DNA of 45,834 nt from positions 1 through 45,834 of the forward strand of contig CAJMPJ010000029.1 in NCBI GenBank assembly GCA_905215155.1, written 5' to 3'. Positions 34,124 through 43,061 of the stretch are shown here, in pieces. Position numbers and translations under genes: made by a program. The notes beneath the pieces were generated by a model that was given only the letters and a program-made list of their open reading frames with translations, searched no databases and was not told the DNA's origin. This DNA is from an uncultured bacterium (GTDB taxonomy: Bacteria > Bacillota > Clostridia > Lachnospirales > Lachnospiraceae). Position 1 is the first letter of the stretch; every line of letters starts with the position of its first letter.

Positions 34124-34786
34124 TTAAGATATCGTTTTCTGGGCGCTGGGGCAGAGGTCCTTTAAAAAGCACTCTCCGCACTTAGGCCTTCTGGCAAAGC
34201 AGATGGACCTGCCAAGCGTAATAATCTGTATATTCCATAAGATCCAGTGGTCCCTGGGAAGAATCTTCATCAGCTCATATTCGATCTTTTCCGGGTCTTC
34301 TGATTTTGCGAACCCCAGCTTTTTGGATATCCGCTTTACGTGGGTGTCCACCACGATACTGGGTTCGTTATAAATATTGCCCAGAATGACATTGGCCGTC
34401 TTTCTGCCCACTCCTGCAAGAGATGTCAGTTCTTCTATGGTCTTCGGCACTTCTCCGCCAAACCGTTCCATCAAATCCTGACAGCAGGAAATGATGTTCT
34501 TTGCTTTCATGCGGAAAAAGCCCAGGGAATGAATATCTTTTTCCAGCTCGTTTGCATCTGCTTTCGCAAATTTTTCCACGGAATCATACTTTTTAAATAA
34601 ATCTGCTGTCACCATATTCACTCTGGCATCTGTGCACTGGGCGCTTAAAATAACGGCAATCAACAGCTGCCAGGGCGTCTCATGGTTCAAATAACAAATA
34701 TATTCCGTTCCATATTCCCGGTCAAGAGCTGCAAGGACCTGGTCCACCCGCGCTCTTAATTCTGCTTTCGTTTCTTTTTTTGCCAT
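34124..34786 (-). CDS. nth: Endonuclease III (DNA glycosylase/AP lyase)
   Basis: Endonuclease III removes oxidised pyrimidines in base-excision repair and cuts the abasic site. It has the helix-hairpin-helix with catalytic lysine LTSLAGVGRKTANVILGN, the catalytic aspartate in VVDTHVKRISKKLGF, and a [4Fe-4S] cluster motif CFARRPKCGECFLKDLC (C-X6-C-X2-C-X5-C). The start is ATG 34786 (220 residues), overlapping the upstream stop by one base (TAATG), with GGAGGA 5 nt away. Confidence 0.94.
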   Translation of the reverse strand: MAKKETKAELRARVDQVLAALDREYGTEYICYLNHETPWQLLIAVILSAQCTDARVNMVTADLFKKYDSVEKFAKADANELEKDIHSLGFFRMKAKNIISCCQDLMERFGGEVPKTIEELTSLAGVGRKTANVILGNIYNEPSIVVDTHVKRISKKLGFAKSEDPEKIEYELMKILPRDHWILWNIQIITLGRSICFARRPKCGECFLKDLCPSAQKTIS

Positions 34787-36525
34787 TAATTCCTCCAAAT
34801 ACCGATTTCATAAACGGCTGCGTTATGGGTCAGGGCATCCCTCTTTTTATAATCAAACAGAACCGCCCGCTGGTCCCGGAAGACCTCCACATGTGCCATC
34901 TTCATCAATTGTCTGGACTCATACCCTTCATATCCCTCTTTTAAATAGGAAAAGGATTTTGCTTCCTCTGTAAAAAATGCCCTTATCTGCTCTTTATACG
35001 GCTCCTGATCGGCACAAAAGCGGGGGCGGCTTTTTAAATTTTCTCTCAAATATAAATCATACACAAGAAGATCCTGATACATGGGAAGCCTTTCCGGTGC
35101 CTGCTGACGGATAAAATCCTCCAGAATTTCATAGCGTGCCATGCGGCTGTGGCTGATACCGGTCAGCTCCTGTTTATCATAGTATTCGGCAAGCGCTTCA
35201 AACATATCAAATGGGGATGCAAATTCGTTTAACAGTTCCTTTATGGTGGTACGGAACTGGCCGCTGTTTCCGTAGACCTCTAACATTTCTTCCAGATTTT
35301 TTAATTTTAAGATTTCTCCGTAATTGAGCCATCGGGTCGACAGCACCTCATAGGGTGCTTCTTCCTTAAATCTTACCCCGTATTCCTCTGCCTTTTCCGA
35401 CATGTAGGAGCCTTTTAAAACCTTTAAAAAGCCAAGCTGCAGCTGCTCCGGCTTCATGTCATAAACCTGGTTGAAGGATCTGCGGAAGCTTTCATAGTCC
35501 TCATGGGGAAGCCCGGCAATCAGATCCAAATGCTGATGGATATTTCCAAACCGATTGATCTTGTATACAATATCCTTTAAAACTCCCAAATCCATGGTTC
35601 GCCGGATTTCCTTTATGGTATCCGGATTGGTGCTCTGGACACCGATCTCAAGCTGTATGAGTCCCGGCCTCATCCGTGACATCAGTTCCAGTTCTTCCTC
35701 CGTCAGTAAATCCGCCGCGATCTCAAAATGAAAATTGGTGATTCCGTTGTCATGTTCCAGCAAATGGCGCCAGATGGCCATGGTATGATTATGATTGCAA
35801 TTAAAGGTCCTGTCCACGAATTTCACCTGAGGGACTTTGCTTTGGAGAAAAAAGTCCAGTTCCTTTATGACCATCTGCGTATCACGAAACCGGACGGACT
35901 TATCAATGGAAGAAAGACAGTAGCTGCAGGAAAACGGACAGCCTCTGCTGCTCTCATAATAAATAATCCTGTTTTTAAAACCGGACAGGTCCTGATAAAG
36001 AAATGGGATGCGGCTCATATCCACCGCTTTTTTCAGTGGATTTTCCACCACATTTCCTTTCTCATCTCTTACGGCCACCCCGTCTATTTTGGTAAAATCC
36101 CTGGGACTTCCTTTTATATAGCTGCGCACCACTTCCTTAAAGGTCTCTTCCCCTTCTCCCATCATGATCCCGAAAACTCCCGGTTCCCGGCGAAGGATCT
36201 CTGCTGCATCATAAGACACTTCAGGACCTCCCAGCCAGATCTCCACTTTTGGGAGAACCTTCGGAAGGTCCCGGACCAGCTGCAAAACATAAGCCATATT
36301 CCAGATATAACAGGAAAATCCCACCGCCTCCGGTTGTTTTAGGTAGATATCCTTTAAAATATCATCAAGCTGGTTGTTGATGGTATATTCTCCTATCTGG
36401 ATCTGAAACCTTCCATCCGTTAATTCCGGTTCTTCCACATAAGCCTCTGCATAGGCCTTGAGGCTGTAAATACCGGGATTGGAATGAATGTATTTGGCAT
36501 TGAGCGCCGCCAGTAAAAATTTCAT
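34786..36525 (-). CDS. B12-binding domain radical SAM protein (DUF4080)
   Basis: This is a 579-residue protein. Its N-terminal cobalamin-binding-like domain (about 1-140) has VGFSCYIWNMAYVLQLVRDLP and LGGPEVSYDA. A radical SAM barrel (about 180-400) has the cluster motif SSRGCPFSCSYCLSS (CxxxCxxC) and RTFNCNHNHTMAIWRHLLEH. A C-terminal DUF4080 domain completes it. Such proteins are abundant in Firmicutes; their substrate is unknown. It shares a 1-bp overlap with nth and follows the deaminase by a single base, so it is part of the operon. Confidence 0.88.
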   Translation of the reverse strand: MKFLLAALNAKYIHSNPGIYSLKAYAEAYVEEPELTDGRFQIQIGEYTINNQLDDILKDIYLKQPEAVGFSCYIWNMAYVLQLVRDLPKVLPKVEIWLGGPEVSYDAAEILRREPGVFGIMMGEGEETFKEVVRSYIKGSPRDFTKIDGVAVRDEKGNVVENPLKKAVDMSRIPFLYQDLSGFKNRIIYYESSRGCPFSCSYCLSSIDKSVRFRDTQMVIKELDFFLQSKVPQVKFVDRTFNCNHNHTMAIWRHLLEHDNGITNFHFEIAADLLTEEELELMSRMRPGLIQLEIGVQSTNPDTIKEIRRTMDLGVLKDIVYKINRFGNIHQHLDLIAGLPHEDYESFRRSFNQVYDMKPEQLQLGFLKVLKGSYMSEKAEEYGVRFKEEAPYEVLSTRWLNYGEILKLKNLEEMLEVYGNSGQFRTTIKELLNEFASPFDMFEALAEYYDKQELTGISHSRMARYEILEDFIRQQAPERLPMYQDLLVYDLYLRENLKSRPRFCADQEPYKEQIRAFFTEEAKSFSYLKEGYEGYESRQLMKMAHVEVFRDQRAVLFDYKKRDALTHNAAVYEIGIWRN

Positions 36526-36526
36526 G

Positions 36527-37021
36527 TTAAACCTCGATCTCTATCTTTCTTCCGGTAGGCTGATACTGGTAATACCGGACACCTGCTGCATTTAACATGC
36601 GCTTGGATGCATTGACCGCAGGGGTCCCGGCATACTTATCGGAGCCGTAAACTACGGTCTTGATGCCTGACTGGATTATCGCTTTTGCGCATTCATTGCA
36701 GGGGAACAGTGTCACATAAAGCTTGGAGCCTTCTAAACTTCCCCCCCGGTAATTAAGGATAGCATTTAATTCACTGTGAGTGGAATAGAAATATTTGGCA
36801 TTGTAAGGATCGTTCTCTTCATTGTCCCTGCCCCATGGAAATTCATCGTCAGAGCAGCCCATGGGAAACCCGTTGTAGCCCATGGATAAGATTTTATTGT
36901 CCTGGCTTACGATGCAGGCACCAACCTGAGTGCTTGGGTCCTTGGAACGTTTTCCAGAAAGGACTGCGACTCCCATAAAATATTCATCCCATGTAATATA
37001 ATCTTCTCTCTTTCCGGTCAT
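36527..37021 (-). CDS. comEB: Deoxycytidylate deaminase / ComEB-type protein
   Basis: This is a zinc-dependent cytidine-deaminase-fold protein of 164 residues. Zinc and catalytic residues are visible in THSELNAIL (HxE) and LFPCNECAKAIIQSGI (PCxxC). Additional family motifs are STQVGACIVSQDNKILSMGYNGFPMG. It converts dCMP to dUMP for dTMP synthesis; in Bacillus the homologue sits in the competence operon but is not needed for DNA uptake. It overlaps tsaC by 4 bp. Confidence 0.92.
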   Translation of the reverse strand: MTGKREDYITWDEYFMGVAVLSGKRSKDPSTQVGACIVSQDNKILSMGYNGFPMGCSDDEFPWGRDNEENDPYNAKYFYSTHSELNAILNYRGGSLEGSKLYVTLFPCNECAKAIIQSGIKTVVYGSDKYAGTPAVNASKRMLNAAGVRYYQYQPTGRKIEIEV

Positions 37022-38097
37022 AACGTTTTCTCCTTCTCTGTCTGTATGATGTGATAACCGGCTGCCTTGGTCAGCCGGTTCATAATGGCCTGTCCCAAAT
37101 GGGTGTCCTGAAAGCTTTCAGAAAAAATGAAATCCGCATTCAGATCATCAAATTCTCTTAAAACCGCATAAAGGTTATGAGCGATGGTTTCCTCTTTTGC
37201 ACGGAATCCCATGCTTTTTATCATTCCGTCATGATAGTGTTCTTTCGTTTCCTCGGTACAGATGATTCCCACCTGAAACCCTTTGGATAATTTTTCTTTT
37301 ACTAACCGGTTGATGGTCCCAATGACAGCCTCCGGTTCGCCTTCCACCAGGGTTAAATCCGCTTTCGGAGCATAATGCTTATACTTCATTCCCGGTGCTT
37401 TCGGTTTCACCTCCTGGCTCATGGGTCCGGAGGTAATGGCAGGGTCAAGACGGATCTCCTGTCCCAGAACCTTAGATGCCATCTCCTGTGTGATGGCTCC
37501 GGGCCTTAATATCATCGGCTCGTTACCGGACACATCAATGATGGTAGATTCCACACCGATGCCCACCGCTCCGCCGTCTACGATCATCTCAATCTTTCCA
37601 TTCATATCCTGACACACATGATCTGCGGTGGTGGGACTGGGTCTGCCTGAGGTATTGGCACTGGGTGCGGCAATGGGCACCCCGGCCAGGCGTATGAGCG
37701 CATTGGCCACCGGATGGTCCGGCATCCGGACTGCCACCGTATCCAGTCCCCCTGTAGTGCCGTAAGGCACCCGCCGGCTCTTTGGAAAAATCAGCGTCAA
37801 AGGTCCGGGCCAGAAAGCCTCCATCAGCTTTTTACCAGCTTCCGGAACTTCTAAAACCAGATCTGGCAGGTCCTTAAAATCTGCGATATGGGCGATCAAA
37901 GGATTGTCCGATGGCCGTCCCTTTGCCGCATATATTTTCTTAGCCGCCTCTTCATTCAGGGCATTGGCCCCCAGTCCGTATACGGTTTCCGTGGGAAATG
38001 CCACCAGGCCGCCGTTTTTTAATATCTCCGCAGGCTTCTTTAATTGTGCTTCCTTTGGATGATCCTTATCTTCTATATAAATTCGTTCTGTTACCAT
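37018..38097 (-). CDS. tsaC: L-threonylcarbamoyladenylate synthase (Sua5/YwlC, TsaC family)
   Basis: This makes threonylcarbamoyl-AMP from threonine, bicarbonate and ATP, the first step of the t6A37 tRNA modification. At 359 residues it is the long Sua5 form: the YrdC domain (about 12-215) has GGLVAFPTETVYGLGANAL and KGRPSDNPLIAHI, and the C-terminal Sua5 domain (about 240-355) follows a PGMKYKHYAPKA linker. I choose ATG 38097 because AAAAGGAG lies 9 nt upstream; longer frames up to 38172 run into the divergent promoter region. It is the first gene of the long minus-strand operon. Confidence 0.92.
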   Translation of the reverse strand: MVTERIYIEDKDHPKEAQLKKPAEILKNGGLVAFPTETVYGLGANALNEEAAKKIYAAKGRPSDNPLIAHIADFKDLPDLVLEVPEAGKKLMEAFWPGPLTLIFPKSRRVPYGTTGGLDTVAVRMPDHPVANALIRLAGVPIAAPSANTSGRPSPTTADHVCQDMNGKIEMIVDGGAVGIGVESTIIDVSGNEPMILRPGAITQEMASKVLGQEIRLDPAITSGPMSQEVKPKAPGMKYKHYAPKADLTLVEGEPEAVIGTINRLVKEKLSKGFQVGIICTEETKEHYHDGMIKSMGFRAKEETIAHNLYAVLREFDDLNADFIFSESFQDTHLGQAIMNRLTKAAGYHIIQTEKEKTL

Positions 38098-38207
38098 ATA
38101 GCATTGCTCCTTTTCACTTCCATTTATCATATCACAGGCCCAGTCACCATGCAACTTTTTTGCTGGCCGCAAAGGGGCTTTGGCCCTGTGAAAAGCAGAA
38201 ACAATAG

Positions 38208-38236
38208 TTGCAGGTTTTTTCTAAAAATGATACCAT
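38208..38236 (+). promoter_or_regulatory. Candidate asnA promoter
   Basis: TTGCAG (38208-38213) and TACCAT (38231-38236) are 17 bp apart, a modest match, about 33 bp ahead of the asnA start. No T-box leader or other amino-acid-responsive RNA fits in this 170-bp divergent gap. Confidence 0.35.
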
Positions 38237-38268
38237 GATAAAAACGATTTTATTGGGGAGGAAAAAAA

Positions 38269-39276
38269 TTGAAACTGATTATACCGGAAAACTATGACCC
38301 AAGGCTGTCCGTCCGTGAAACACAGGAGGCCATCAAATACATAAGAGATACCTTTCAAAAGGAGCTTGGAAAGGAAATGAATCTGGAGAGGATCTCCGCT
38401 CCTTTATTCGTAGACAAAAACAGCGGCTTAAATGATAACTTAAACGGGGTGGAACGCCCGGTCCAGTTTGATCTTGCCGGAATTCCGGGGCAAACCATGG
38501 AGGTGGTCCACTCTCTGGCCAAATGGAAGCGCATGGCCCTTTATGAGTATGGGTTTCAGCCGGGCGAGGGACTCTATACAAACATGAATGCCATCCGCAG
38601 AGATGAAGACTTTGACAACCTCCACTCCTGCTACGTGGACCAGTGGGATTGGGAAAAAGTAATCACCAGAGAGGATCGCAATCTGGATACCTTAAAGGAC
38701 ACCGTAAGAACCATCTTCAAAATCATCAAGCATATGGAGCATGAAGTGTGGTACAAATACCCCAACGCGGTAAAACATCTCCCGGAGGACATTACCTTTA
38801 TTACCTCCCAGGAGCTGGAGGACCGCTATCCCCATCATACACCGAAGGAACGGGAAAATTTGATCACCAAAGAGTTCGGCTGTGTCTTCCTTATGAAGAT
38901 CGGGGATCAGTTAAAGGGCGGAGAGCCTCATGACGGAAGAGCTCCTGATTACGATGACTGGCAGTTAAACGGGGATATCCTGTTTTGGTTTGAACATTTA
39001 AATTGTGCCCTGGAGATATCCAGCATGGGCATCCGCGTGGATGAAACCTCTCTGGCAGAACAGTTGAAAAAAGCCGGATGCGAAGACCGCAGCCAGCTTC
39101 CTTACCACAAAATGCTTTTAAACGGAGAACTTCCCTGCACCATCGGAGGCGGAATAGGGCAATCACGTCTTTGTATGCTGCTCCTGGACCGCGCCCATGT
39201 GGGGGAAGTACAGGCCAGCATCTGGCCCGATGAAATGCGTGAGATTTGCAGAAAAAACAAGATCTTTCTTCTGTAG
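38269..39276 (+). CDS. asnA: Aspartate--ammonia ligase (asparagine synthetase A)
   Basis: AsnA makes asparagine from aspartate, ammonia and ATP, and is related to class II aminoacyl-tRNA synthetases. The 335 residues show the family run [70 protein letters not shown] and the final [14 protein letters not shown] motif. The start is TTG 38269 with GGGGAGG 7 nt before it. It is monocistronic, divergent from tsaC and ended by a very stable terminator. Confidence 0.95.
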   Translation: MKLIIPENYDPRLSVRETQEAIKYIRDTFQKELGKEMNLERISAPLFVDKNSGLNDNLNGVERPVQFDLAGIPGQTMEVVHSLAKWKRMALYEYGFQPGEGLYTNMNAIRRDEDFDNLHSCYVDQWDWEKVITREDRNLDTLKDTVRTIFKIIKHMEHEVWYKYPNAVKHLPEDITFITSQELEDRYPHHTPKERENLITKEFGCVFLMKIGDQLKGGEPHDGRAPDYDDWQLNGDILFWFEHLNCALEISSMGIRVDETSLAEQLKKAGCEDRSQLPYHKMLLNGELPCTIGGGIGQSRLCMLLLDRAHVGEVQASIWPDEMREICRKNKIFLL

Positions 39277-39319
39277 CTTACAGAAGAAACCAATCCCTGT
39301 TCACTGAGAAACAAGGACC

Positions 39320-39386
39320 AGAGGCAGAGGAGGAACGGCACCCGCTAATCCTGTATGGGATGCCGTTTCTCCTCTGCCTCTTTTTT
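39320..39386 (+). terminator. Strong terminator after asnA
   Basis: A 21-bp stem pairs 39320-39340 with 39361-39381 with only one G-T pair, around a 20-nt loop, followed by a T-run ending at 39386. Because no A-run precedes it, it should work only in the plus direction. Confidence 0.9.
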
Positions 39387-39415
39387 GCCTGAATGAGAAA
39401 CACCGTATTAAACGA

Positions 39416-40129
39416 TTATTTCCCGTTTAAATATTCCATGATCCCCATATGTATGGTCCATGCCACCCGATCCTGATAGTCTTCAGACTTTAATAAAGCC
39501 GCTTCCTTCCAGTTGGTCAAAAAACCGCATTCTACAATTACGATAGGAGATTTTACATGAAGGAGCAGATAATAATTGTCGTTGGGCTTGGGCAGTCTGG
39601 TATTTTTTTCTCCCAGCACATAATCAAACCGGTCCTGTAAAATCTCAGCCAGCCGCTTTCCCTGTTCCGACTTTTTATAATAAAATACCTGTCCCCCGGA
39701 AATCGCCTCCTGATGATAGCTGTTCTGATGAATGCTGACCGTAAGCGCCGGATTGGCTTCATTGATGATGTCACACCGTTTTGTCATATCTGCCATCTTT
39801 TTCCGGTTGTCTCTTTCGGTATAAAGTCCATTATCATTTTTTCTTGTCAGCACCACTTCCACATCAGAGGCTTCCAGATATTTTTTCAGCCGGTTCGCGA
39901 TCTGTAAATTGATGTCCTTTTCCAGAGTTCCATCGACCCCGATCTTTCCCGGATCATTTCCGCCATGCCCGGCATCAATCACGACGACGGGCTTTTCTTT
40001 TCCAGCCTTTACACTGACTCCTGCCGTCATTTTCCCCGCATGGCTTGAGATCACATATACCAGTACCAGCAAAATCACCGCCATCAACGGTTCCCATTTT
40101 TTTAATTTCACATTCTCTACCTGACACAT
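39416..40129 (-). CDS. N-acetylmuramoyl-L-alanine amidase (CwlD-like, Amidase_3)
   Basis: This zinc amidase cleaves the bond between muramic acid and the stem peptide. It has one membrane anchor (about 15-30) and an Amidase_3 domain (about 47-235). Zinc ligands are visible: His 55 in IDAGHGGNDPG, Glu 70 in DGTLEKDINLQIANRL and His 134 in VSIHQNS, with catalytic Glu 200 in VIVECGFLTNWKEA. The closest relatives by layout are CwlD-like spore-cortex enzymes. The start at 40129 has a weak ribosome site, so an internal start near residue 16 is possible. It lies downstream of the GH18 gene in the same direction. Confidence 0.88.
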   Translation of the reverse strand: MCQVENVKLKKWEPLMAVILLVLVYVISSHAGKMTAGVSVKAGKEKPVVVIDAGHGGNDPGKIGVDGTLEKDINLQIANRLKKYLEASDVEVVLTRKNDNGLYTERDNRKKMADMTKRCDIINEANPALTVSIHQNSYHQEAISGGQVFYYKKSEQGKRLAEILQDRFDYVLGEKNTRLPKPNDNYYLLLHVKSPIVIVECGFLTNWKEAALLKSEDYQDRVAWTIHMGIMEYLNGK

Positions 40130-40249
40130 ATTCTTAATGAATTATATCTTTCAGTGAAATAAAAAAGAACTTATTTGAGACGACTTTCCCATCATTCTGC
40201 ATCCGATCCGTTCCAGTCCTTTGTTTCATCGGCTGTCATCGGCTGCCGG

Positions 40250-41911
40250 TTATTTCTTTTCCAGCTGGACCACGTCCCAGAGATCTGCCGGTTCAAACCC
40301 CAGCTTCCAGAAGGCCACTCCGGCCAGATCATACCGCCGGATCAAATCCATCTTAAGCCCGATGGAGCGTTCTTCCTCCATCCAGATCTTTTTAAGACCT
40401 TCCTTTGTCTGCAATTCTCCGTAATACTGGCCTGACTCATTAAGCCATTGAAGCTTCACCTTGTTTTCACTGACCCATTCTTTGGCTTTTGCTATTCCCA
40501 AAGAAGAGGAGGAGGTCTTATTCCCGCTGTCCACGGTCCACACTCTGGTATAAAAGGGGAGGGCCTGTATGATCTTTTCTTTTGGCACCTCTAAAAGCGT
40601 GTCTTTGATTCCGTTCTCTACATAGCCAAGGGAGGCCACAGAACCGGCATCCCCTCCGGCATAGTGTTCATCATATCCCATGACGATCACATAATCAGCT
40701 ACAATTCCCTGCTCTTTCCGGTTATAAAATTCGTTGCCGGGCACCGGGACATAGTTATCTACAGACAGAACGATCCCCTTCTCTCTGCAGAAAATGGACA
40801 GCTCCCGGATAAACTGTATGTAGGGAACTCCTGCCTCTTCTTTGATTCCTTCAAAGTCCAGATTGATTCCGTCAAATCCGTATTTTTCTGTTTCTGCCAT
40901 CAGGGACTCAATGAGTCTTCGTCTGGTGGAGGTCTTTGCTAAAAGAATCTCCGTATTTACATCCTTGCTGAAATTACTAATCAGAGCCCACACCTTCAGC
41001 CCCTTGTTATGAGCCTTTTTCACATATTCTGCATCAGCCAGGGAACGGTAATTCCCTTCATTATCCGTCAGTTCATACCAGGTGGGGGAGATGACATTGA
41101 CCCCTTTCATACTTGCGGTCACGCGGTCAAAGGAGGCATTGCCCGCAGGAGTCGTCATCTGATGCCAGGCAAGGCTTACCGGCTCATCCATCGAAATATT
41201 TTTATAAACAGGTGCTTCAAAGGTACTGACAGGAGTCTCGTCACTAAACTTACCGAGACGGCGGTGCTTTACATAACCCACAAAGCCGTCTTCTGTCCGG
41301 ACCTTATCCCACCGTCCCATGGATTCTAAAACCGTGACCTTATTTCCTTTTGAAATCCATGTCACGATGGGGCTTTTCACGCCTCCTTTTACCCGTACAT
41401 TGCCGTTTTTTTTGACCGTCGCCACAGTTACGGGGTCCCACTTATTATTTATAAACATCCGCTTATTCCTGGCGCCGTCATATGCTGCCACGCGGATATC
41501 GGTATAATTGGCCACCAGTCCCACAGATAAATAGACTCCGTCTCCATTCACCCATATGAGAGGTTTCCCGGTGGTACCTTTGGTGGTATGATCTGCATAT
41601 ACAATGGAATCCGGCAGAGCATATACCAGAAGTTTTTCCATACTGTCCCAGTAAAAACGTTCATTCAAGTTACTATTTACCCAATCAATAGGAAGATACG
41701 TCTGCCCTTCCATGAAAATTCCTTTTGCTTCCTGTAATTCCTCATTTAAATAAAGGGCTACTTCATTCTCTTTTACACCAAGCAGTTGTGTCCTATCTGC
41801 CTGCTCATTCGTGGGAATATACCGTTCCAGGAACCGGACTCCGAAAAATCCGACAATTACCGCCAAAATCAATCCCAGCGCCACGAGAACCGGCACAGCT
41901 TTCCTATTCAT
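40250..41911 (-). CDS. Membrane-anchored GH18-family glycosidase with SH3 domain (YaaH/SleL-like)
   Basis: This 553-residue protein has one membrane anchor (about 5-27), a copper-amine-oxidase-N-like domain (about 44-150), an SH3-type domain (about 165-218) and a GH18 barrel (about 245-550). The catalytic motif reads FDGINLDFE (residues 346-354): the acid Glu 354 and Asp 352 are kept, but the first Asp of DxxDxDxE is Asn 350 where Asp is usual. YMGYDEHYAGG-like VIVMGYDEHYAGGDAGS and the C-terminal FWKLGFEP are typical. Members act on spore cortex or peptidoglycan. AGGAGG precedes the ATG. The amidase follows about 120 bp downstream, suggesting joint cell-wall work. Confidence 0.88.
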   Translation of the reverse strand: MNRKAVPVLVALGLILAVIVGFFGVRFLERYIPTNEQADRTQLLGVKENEVALYLNEELQEAKGIFMEGQTYLPIDWVNSNLNERFYWDSMEKLLVYALPDSIVYADHTTKGTTGKPLIWVNGDGVYLSVGLVANYTDIRVAAYDGARNKRMFINNKWDPVTVATVKKNGNVRVKGGVKSPIVTWISKGNKVTVLESMGRWDKVRTEDGFVGYVKHRRLGKFSDETPVSTFEAPVYKNISMDEPVSLAWHQMTTPAGNASFDRVTASMKGVNVISPTWYELTDNEGNYRSLADAEYVKKAHNKGLKVWALISNFSKDVNTEILLAKTSTRRRLIESLMAETEKYGFDGINLDFEGIKEEAGVPYIQFIRELSIFCREKGIVLSVDNYVPVPGNEFYNRKEQGIVADYVIVMGYDEHYAGGDAGSVASLGYVENGIKDTLLEVPKEKIIQALPFYTRVWTVDSGNKTSSSSLGIAKAKEWVSENKVKLQWLNESGQYYGELQTKEGLKKIWMEEERSIGLKMDLIRRYDLAGVAFWKLGFEPADLWDVVQLEKK

Positions 41912-42110
41912 CTGCTTTCCTCCTGCTATTGGATCGTATCATTTTATCTTTGTAGTAGATTATCTTTTAGATTATATCATACTTCCTCATTTATGATATT
42001 TACATTTTCATTACGTTAAAAATCCCCTGATCCCACCCTGATGTGGTATTTAGGCCAGTTCCAGGCTGAAGATGGCATCCGAACCCACATCCCTTAGCCT
42101 GCAGAAAAAA

Positions 42111-42356
42111 CTAACGGTTATAAATCTTATCAAATCTTATTTCCTGCAGTTTTCCGGTCTTTTCATCCGGAATATAATCGGCCATATAAAAACAATCATC
42201 CTCCCTTACCTCAAAAATCTTACTCCAGTCTTCCTCCGGCAGTTCCTCTCCATCAATCAAAATGGTAATTCCCTGTTCCCGGTATTTTTTTAGCCCTTCC
42301 AGATATTGGTTTCTTTTTATACTCTCCTCCCGTTCTCTGGCATCTTCTTTTTTCAT
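42111..42356 (-). CDS. Small charged protein of unknown function (81 residues)
   Basis: This protein has no recognised domain. It has a charged helical N-terminus (MKKEDAREREESIKRNQYLEGLKKYREQG) followed by a compact acidic region (ITILIDGEELPEEDWSKIFEVREDDCFYMADYIPDEKTGKLQEIRFDKIYNR). ATG 42356 is chosen because GGGGAG lies 7 nt upstream; a 101-codon frame from 42416 has no such site. It sits between the P-loop pair and the GH18 gene in the same direction, and may belong to the kinase cluster. Confidence 0.65.
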   Translation of the reverse strand: MKKEDAREREESIKRNQYLEGLKKYREQGITILIDGEELPEEDWSKIFEVREDDCFYMADYIPDEKTGKLQEIRFDKIYNR

Positions 42357-42443
42357 CCGTATCTCCCCTGTATCTTTTCTTTTGTAGGATGACCGGAGAG
42401 AGGACCACAAGGACAAATTCGTGACATCCTTCTCTCCCCAGCC

Positions 42444-43061
42444 TTAAAATAACTTCTGGTAAAACTTCAGCATTTCTCCTGTGATAACAAAAGCATCTAC
42501 TGAAACCGGAATTCTCCGGACAGGTCGTTTCAGCCTCTTTTCCATGTTTTTTCTGGCTTCTTCGCTTCCAAAGGAAACGAAGGTCTCCCAGCTTTTTTCC
42601 GCCTTATTCCCTTTTCCTTCAAACTCCAGAAATGCCTCCATCTGCCACTCGCTTAGGCTTCCCAGCAAAAATTGTCTGTCACATCTTAAAAATTCTTCCA
42701 GATTCCCTTCTCTTACCGTTCCGTAATCCACAATCACCGTCTGGCACCGGGACTTTTTACACAGTAAAAGGGTATTGATCCCCGCCTGTTCATAATAATC
42801 CACTTCCAAAACCTGAAAAACACCGGTCTTACCCTTTTCCTCCGTGCAGACTTTTCTCATACCGGCGAAATCTCCATGGCTGTTCCACTCAAGGACCGCA
42901 CAACGCTTTCTCAGCACTCCGCTTAAATATCCTGCTGTCATGACCGCAAAATGAGTCACTCCAACGCATCTGCCTGTTCCGATCACGCCGATGACTTCCT
43001 GGTTCTTTGCCTTTTTGGAGCGTCTTTTAAAGGGCCATACTGATGTTTTCTTTTCAATCAT
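42444..43061 (-). CDS. Degenerate P-loop (CpaE/TadZ-like) protein
   Basis: This 205-residue protein has a MinD/CpaE-like beginning: EVIGVIGTGRCVGVTHFAVMTAGYLS (about 22-47), where the loop aligns with GSKSGAGTTHIAVGLS in the neighbouring kinase fusion. It keeps the GxTHxAV part but has lost both lysines of the P-loop. A following strand AVLEWNSHGD (about 55-64) and a Walker-B-like QTVIVDYGT (Asp 112) complete the fold. It may bind nucleotide poorly or not at all. Its ATG overlaps the stop of the kinase gene (ATGA), indicating translational coupling. The role is unknown. Confidence 0.6.
   Translation of the reverse strand: MIEKKTSVWPFKRRSKKAKNQEVIGVIGTGRCVGVTHFAVMTAGYLSGVLRKRCAVLEWNSHGDFAGMRKVCTEEKGKTGVFQVLEVDYYEQAGINTLLLCKKSRCQTVIVDYGTVREGNLEEFLRCDRQFLLGSLSEWQMEAFLEFEGKGNKAEKSWETFVSFGSEEARKNMEKRLKRPVRRIPVSVDAFVITGEMLKFYQKLF

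Noticed and set aside
35728..36342. Plus-strand open frame of 204 codons opposite the radical SAM gene
   Set aside because: It is antisense to a well-supported DUF4080 protein and its translation looks random.
38098..38268. T-box or other riboswitch upstream of asnA
   Set aside because: The divergent gap is only about 170 bp and has no specifier-loop or antiterminator structure. Only a weak promoter fits.
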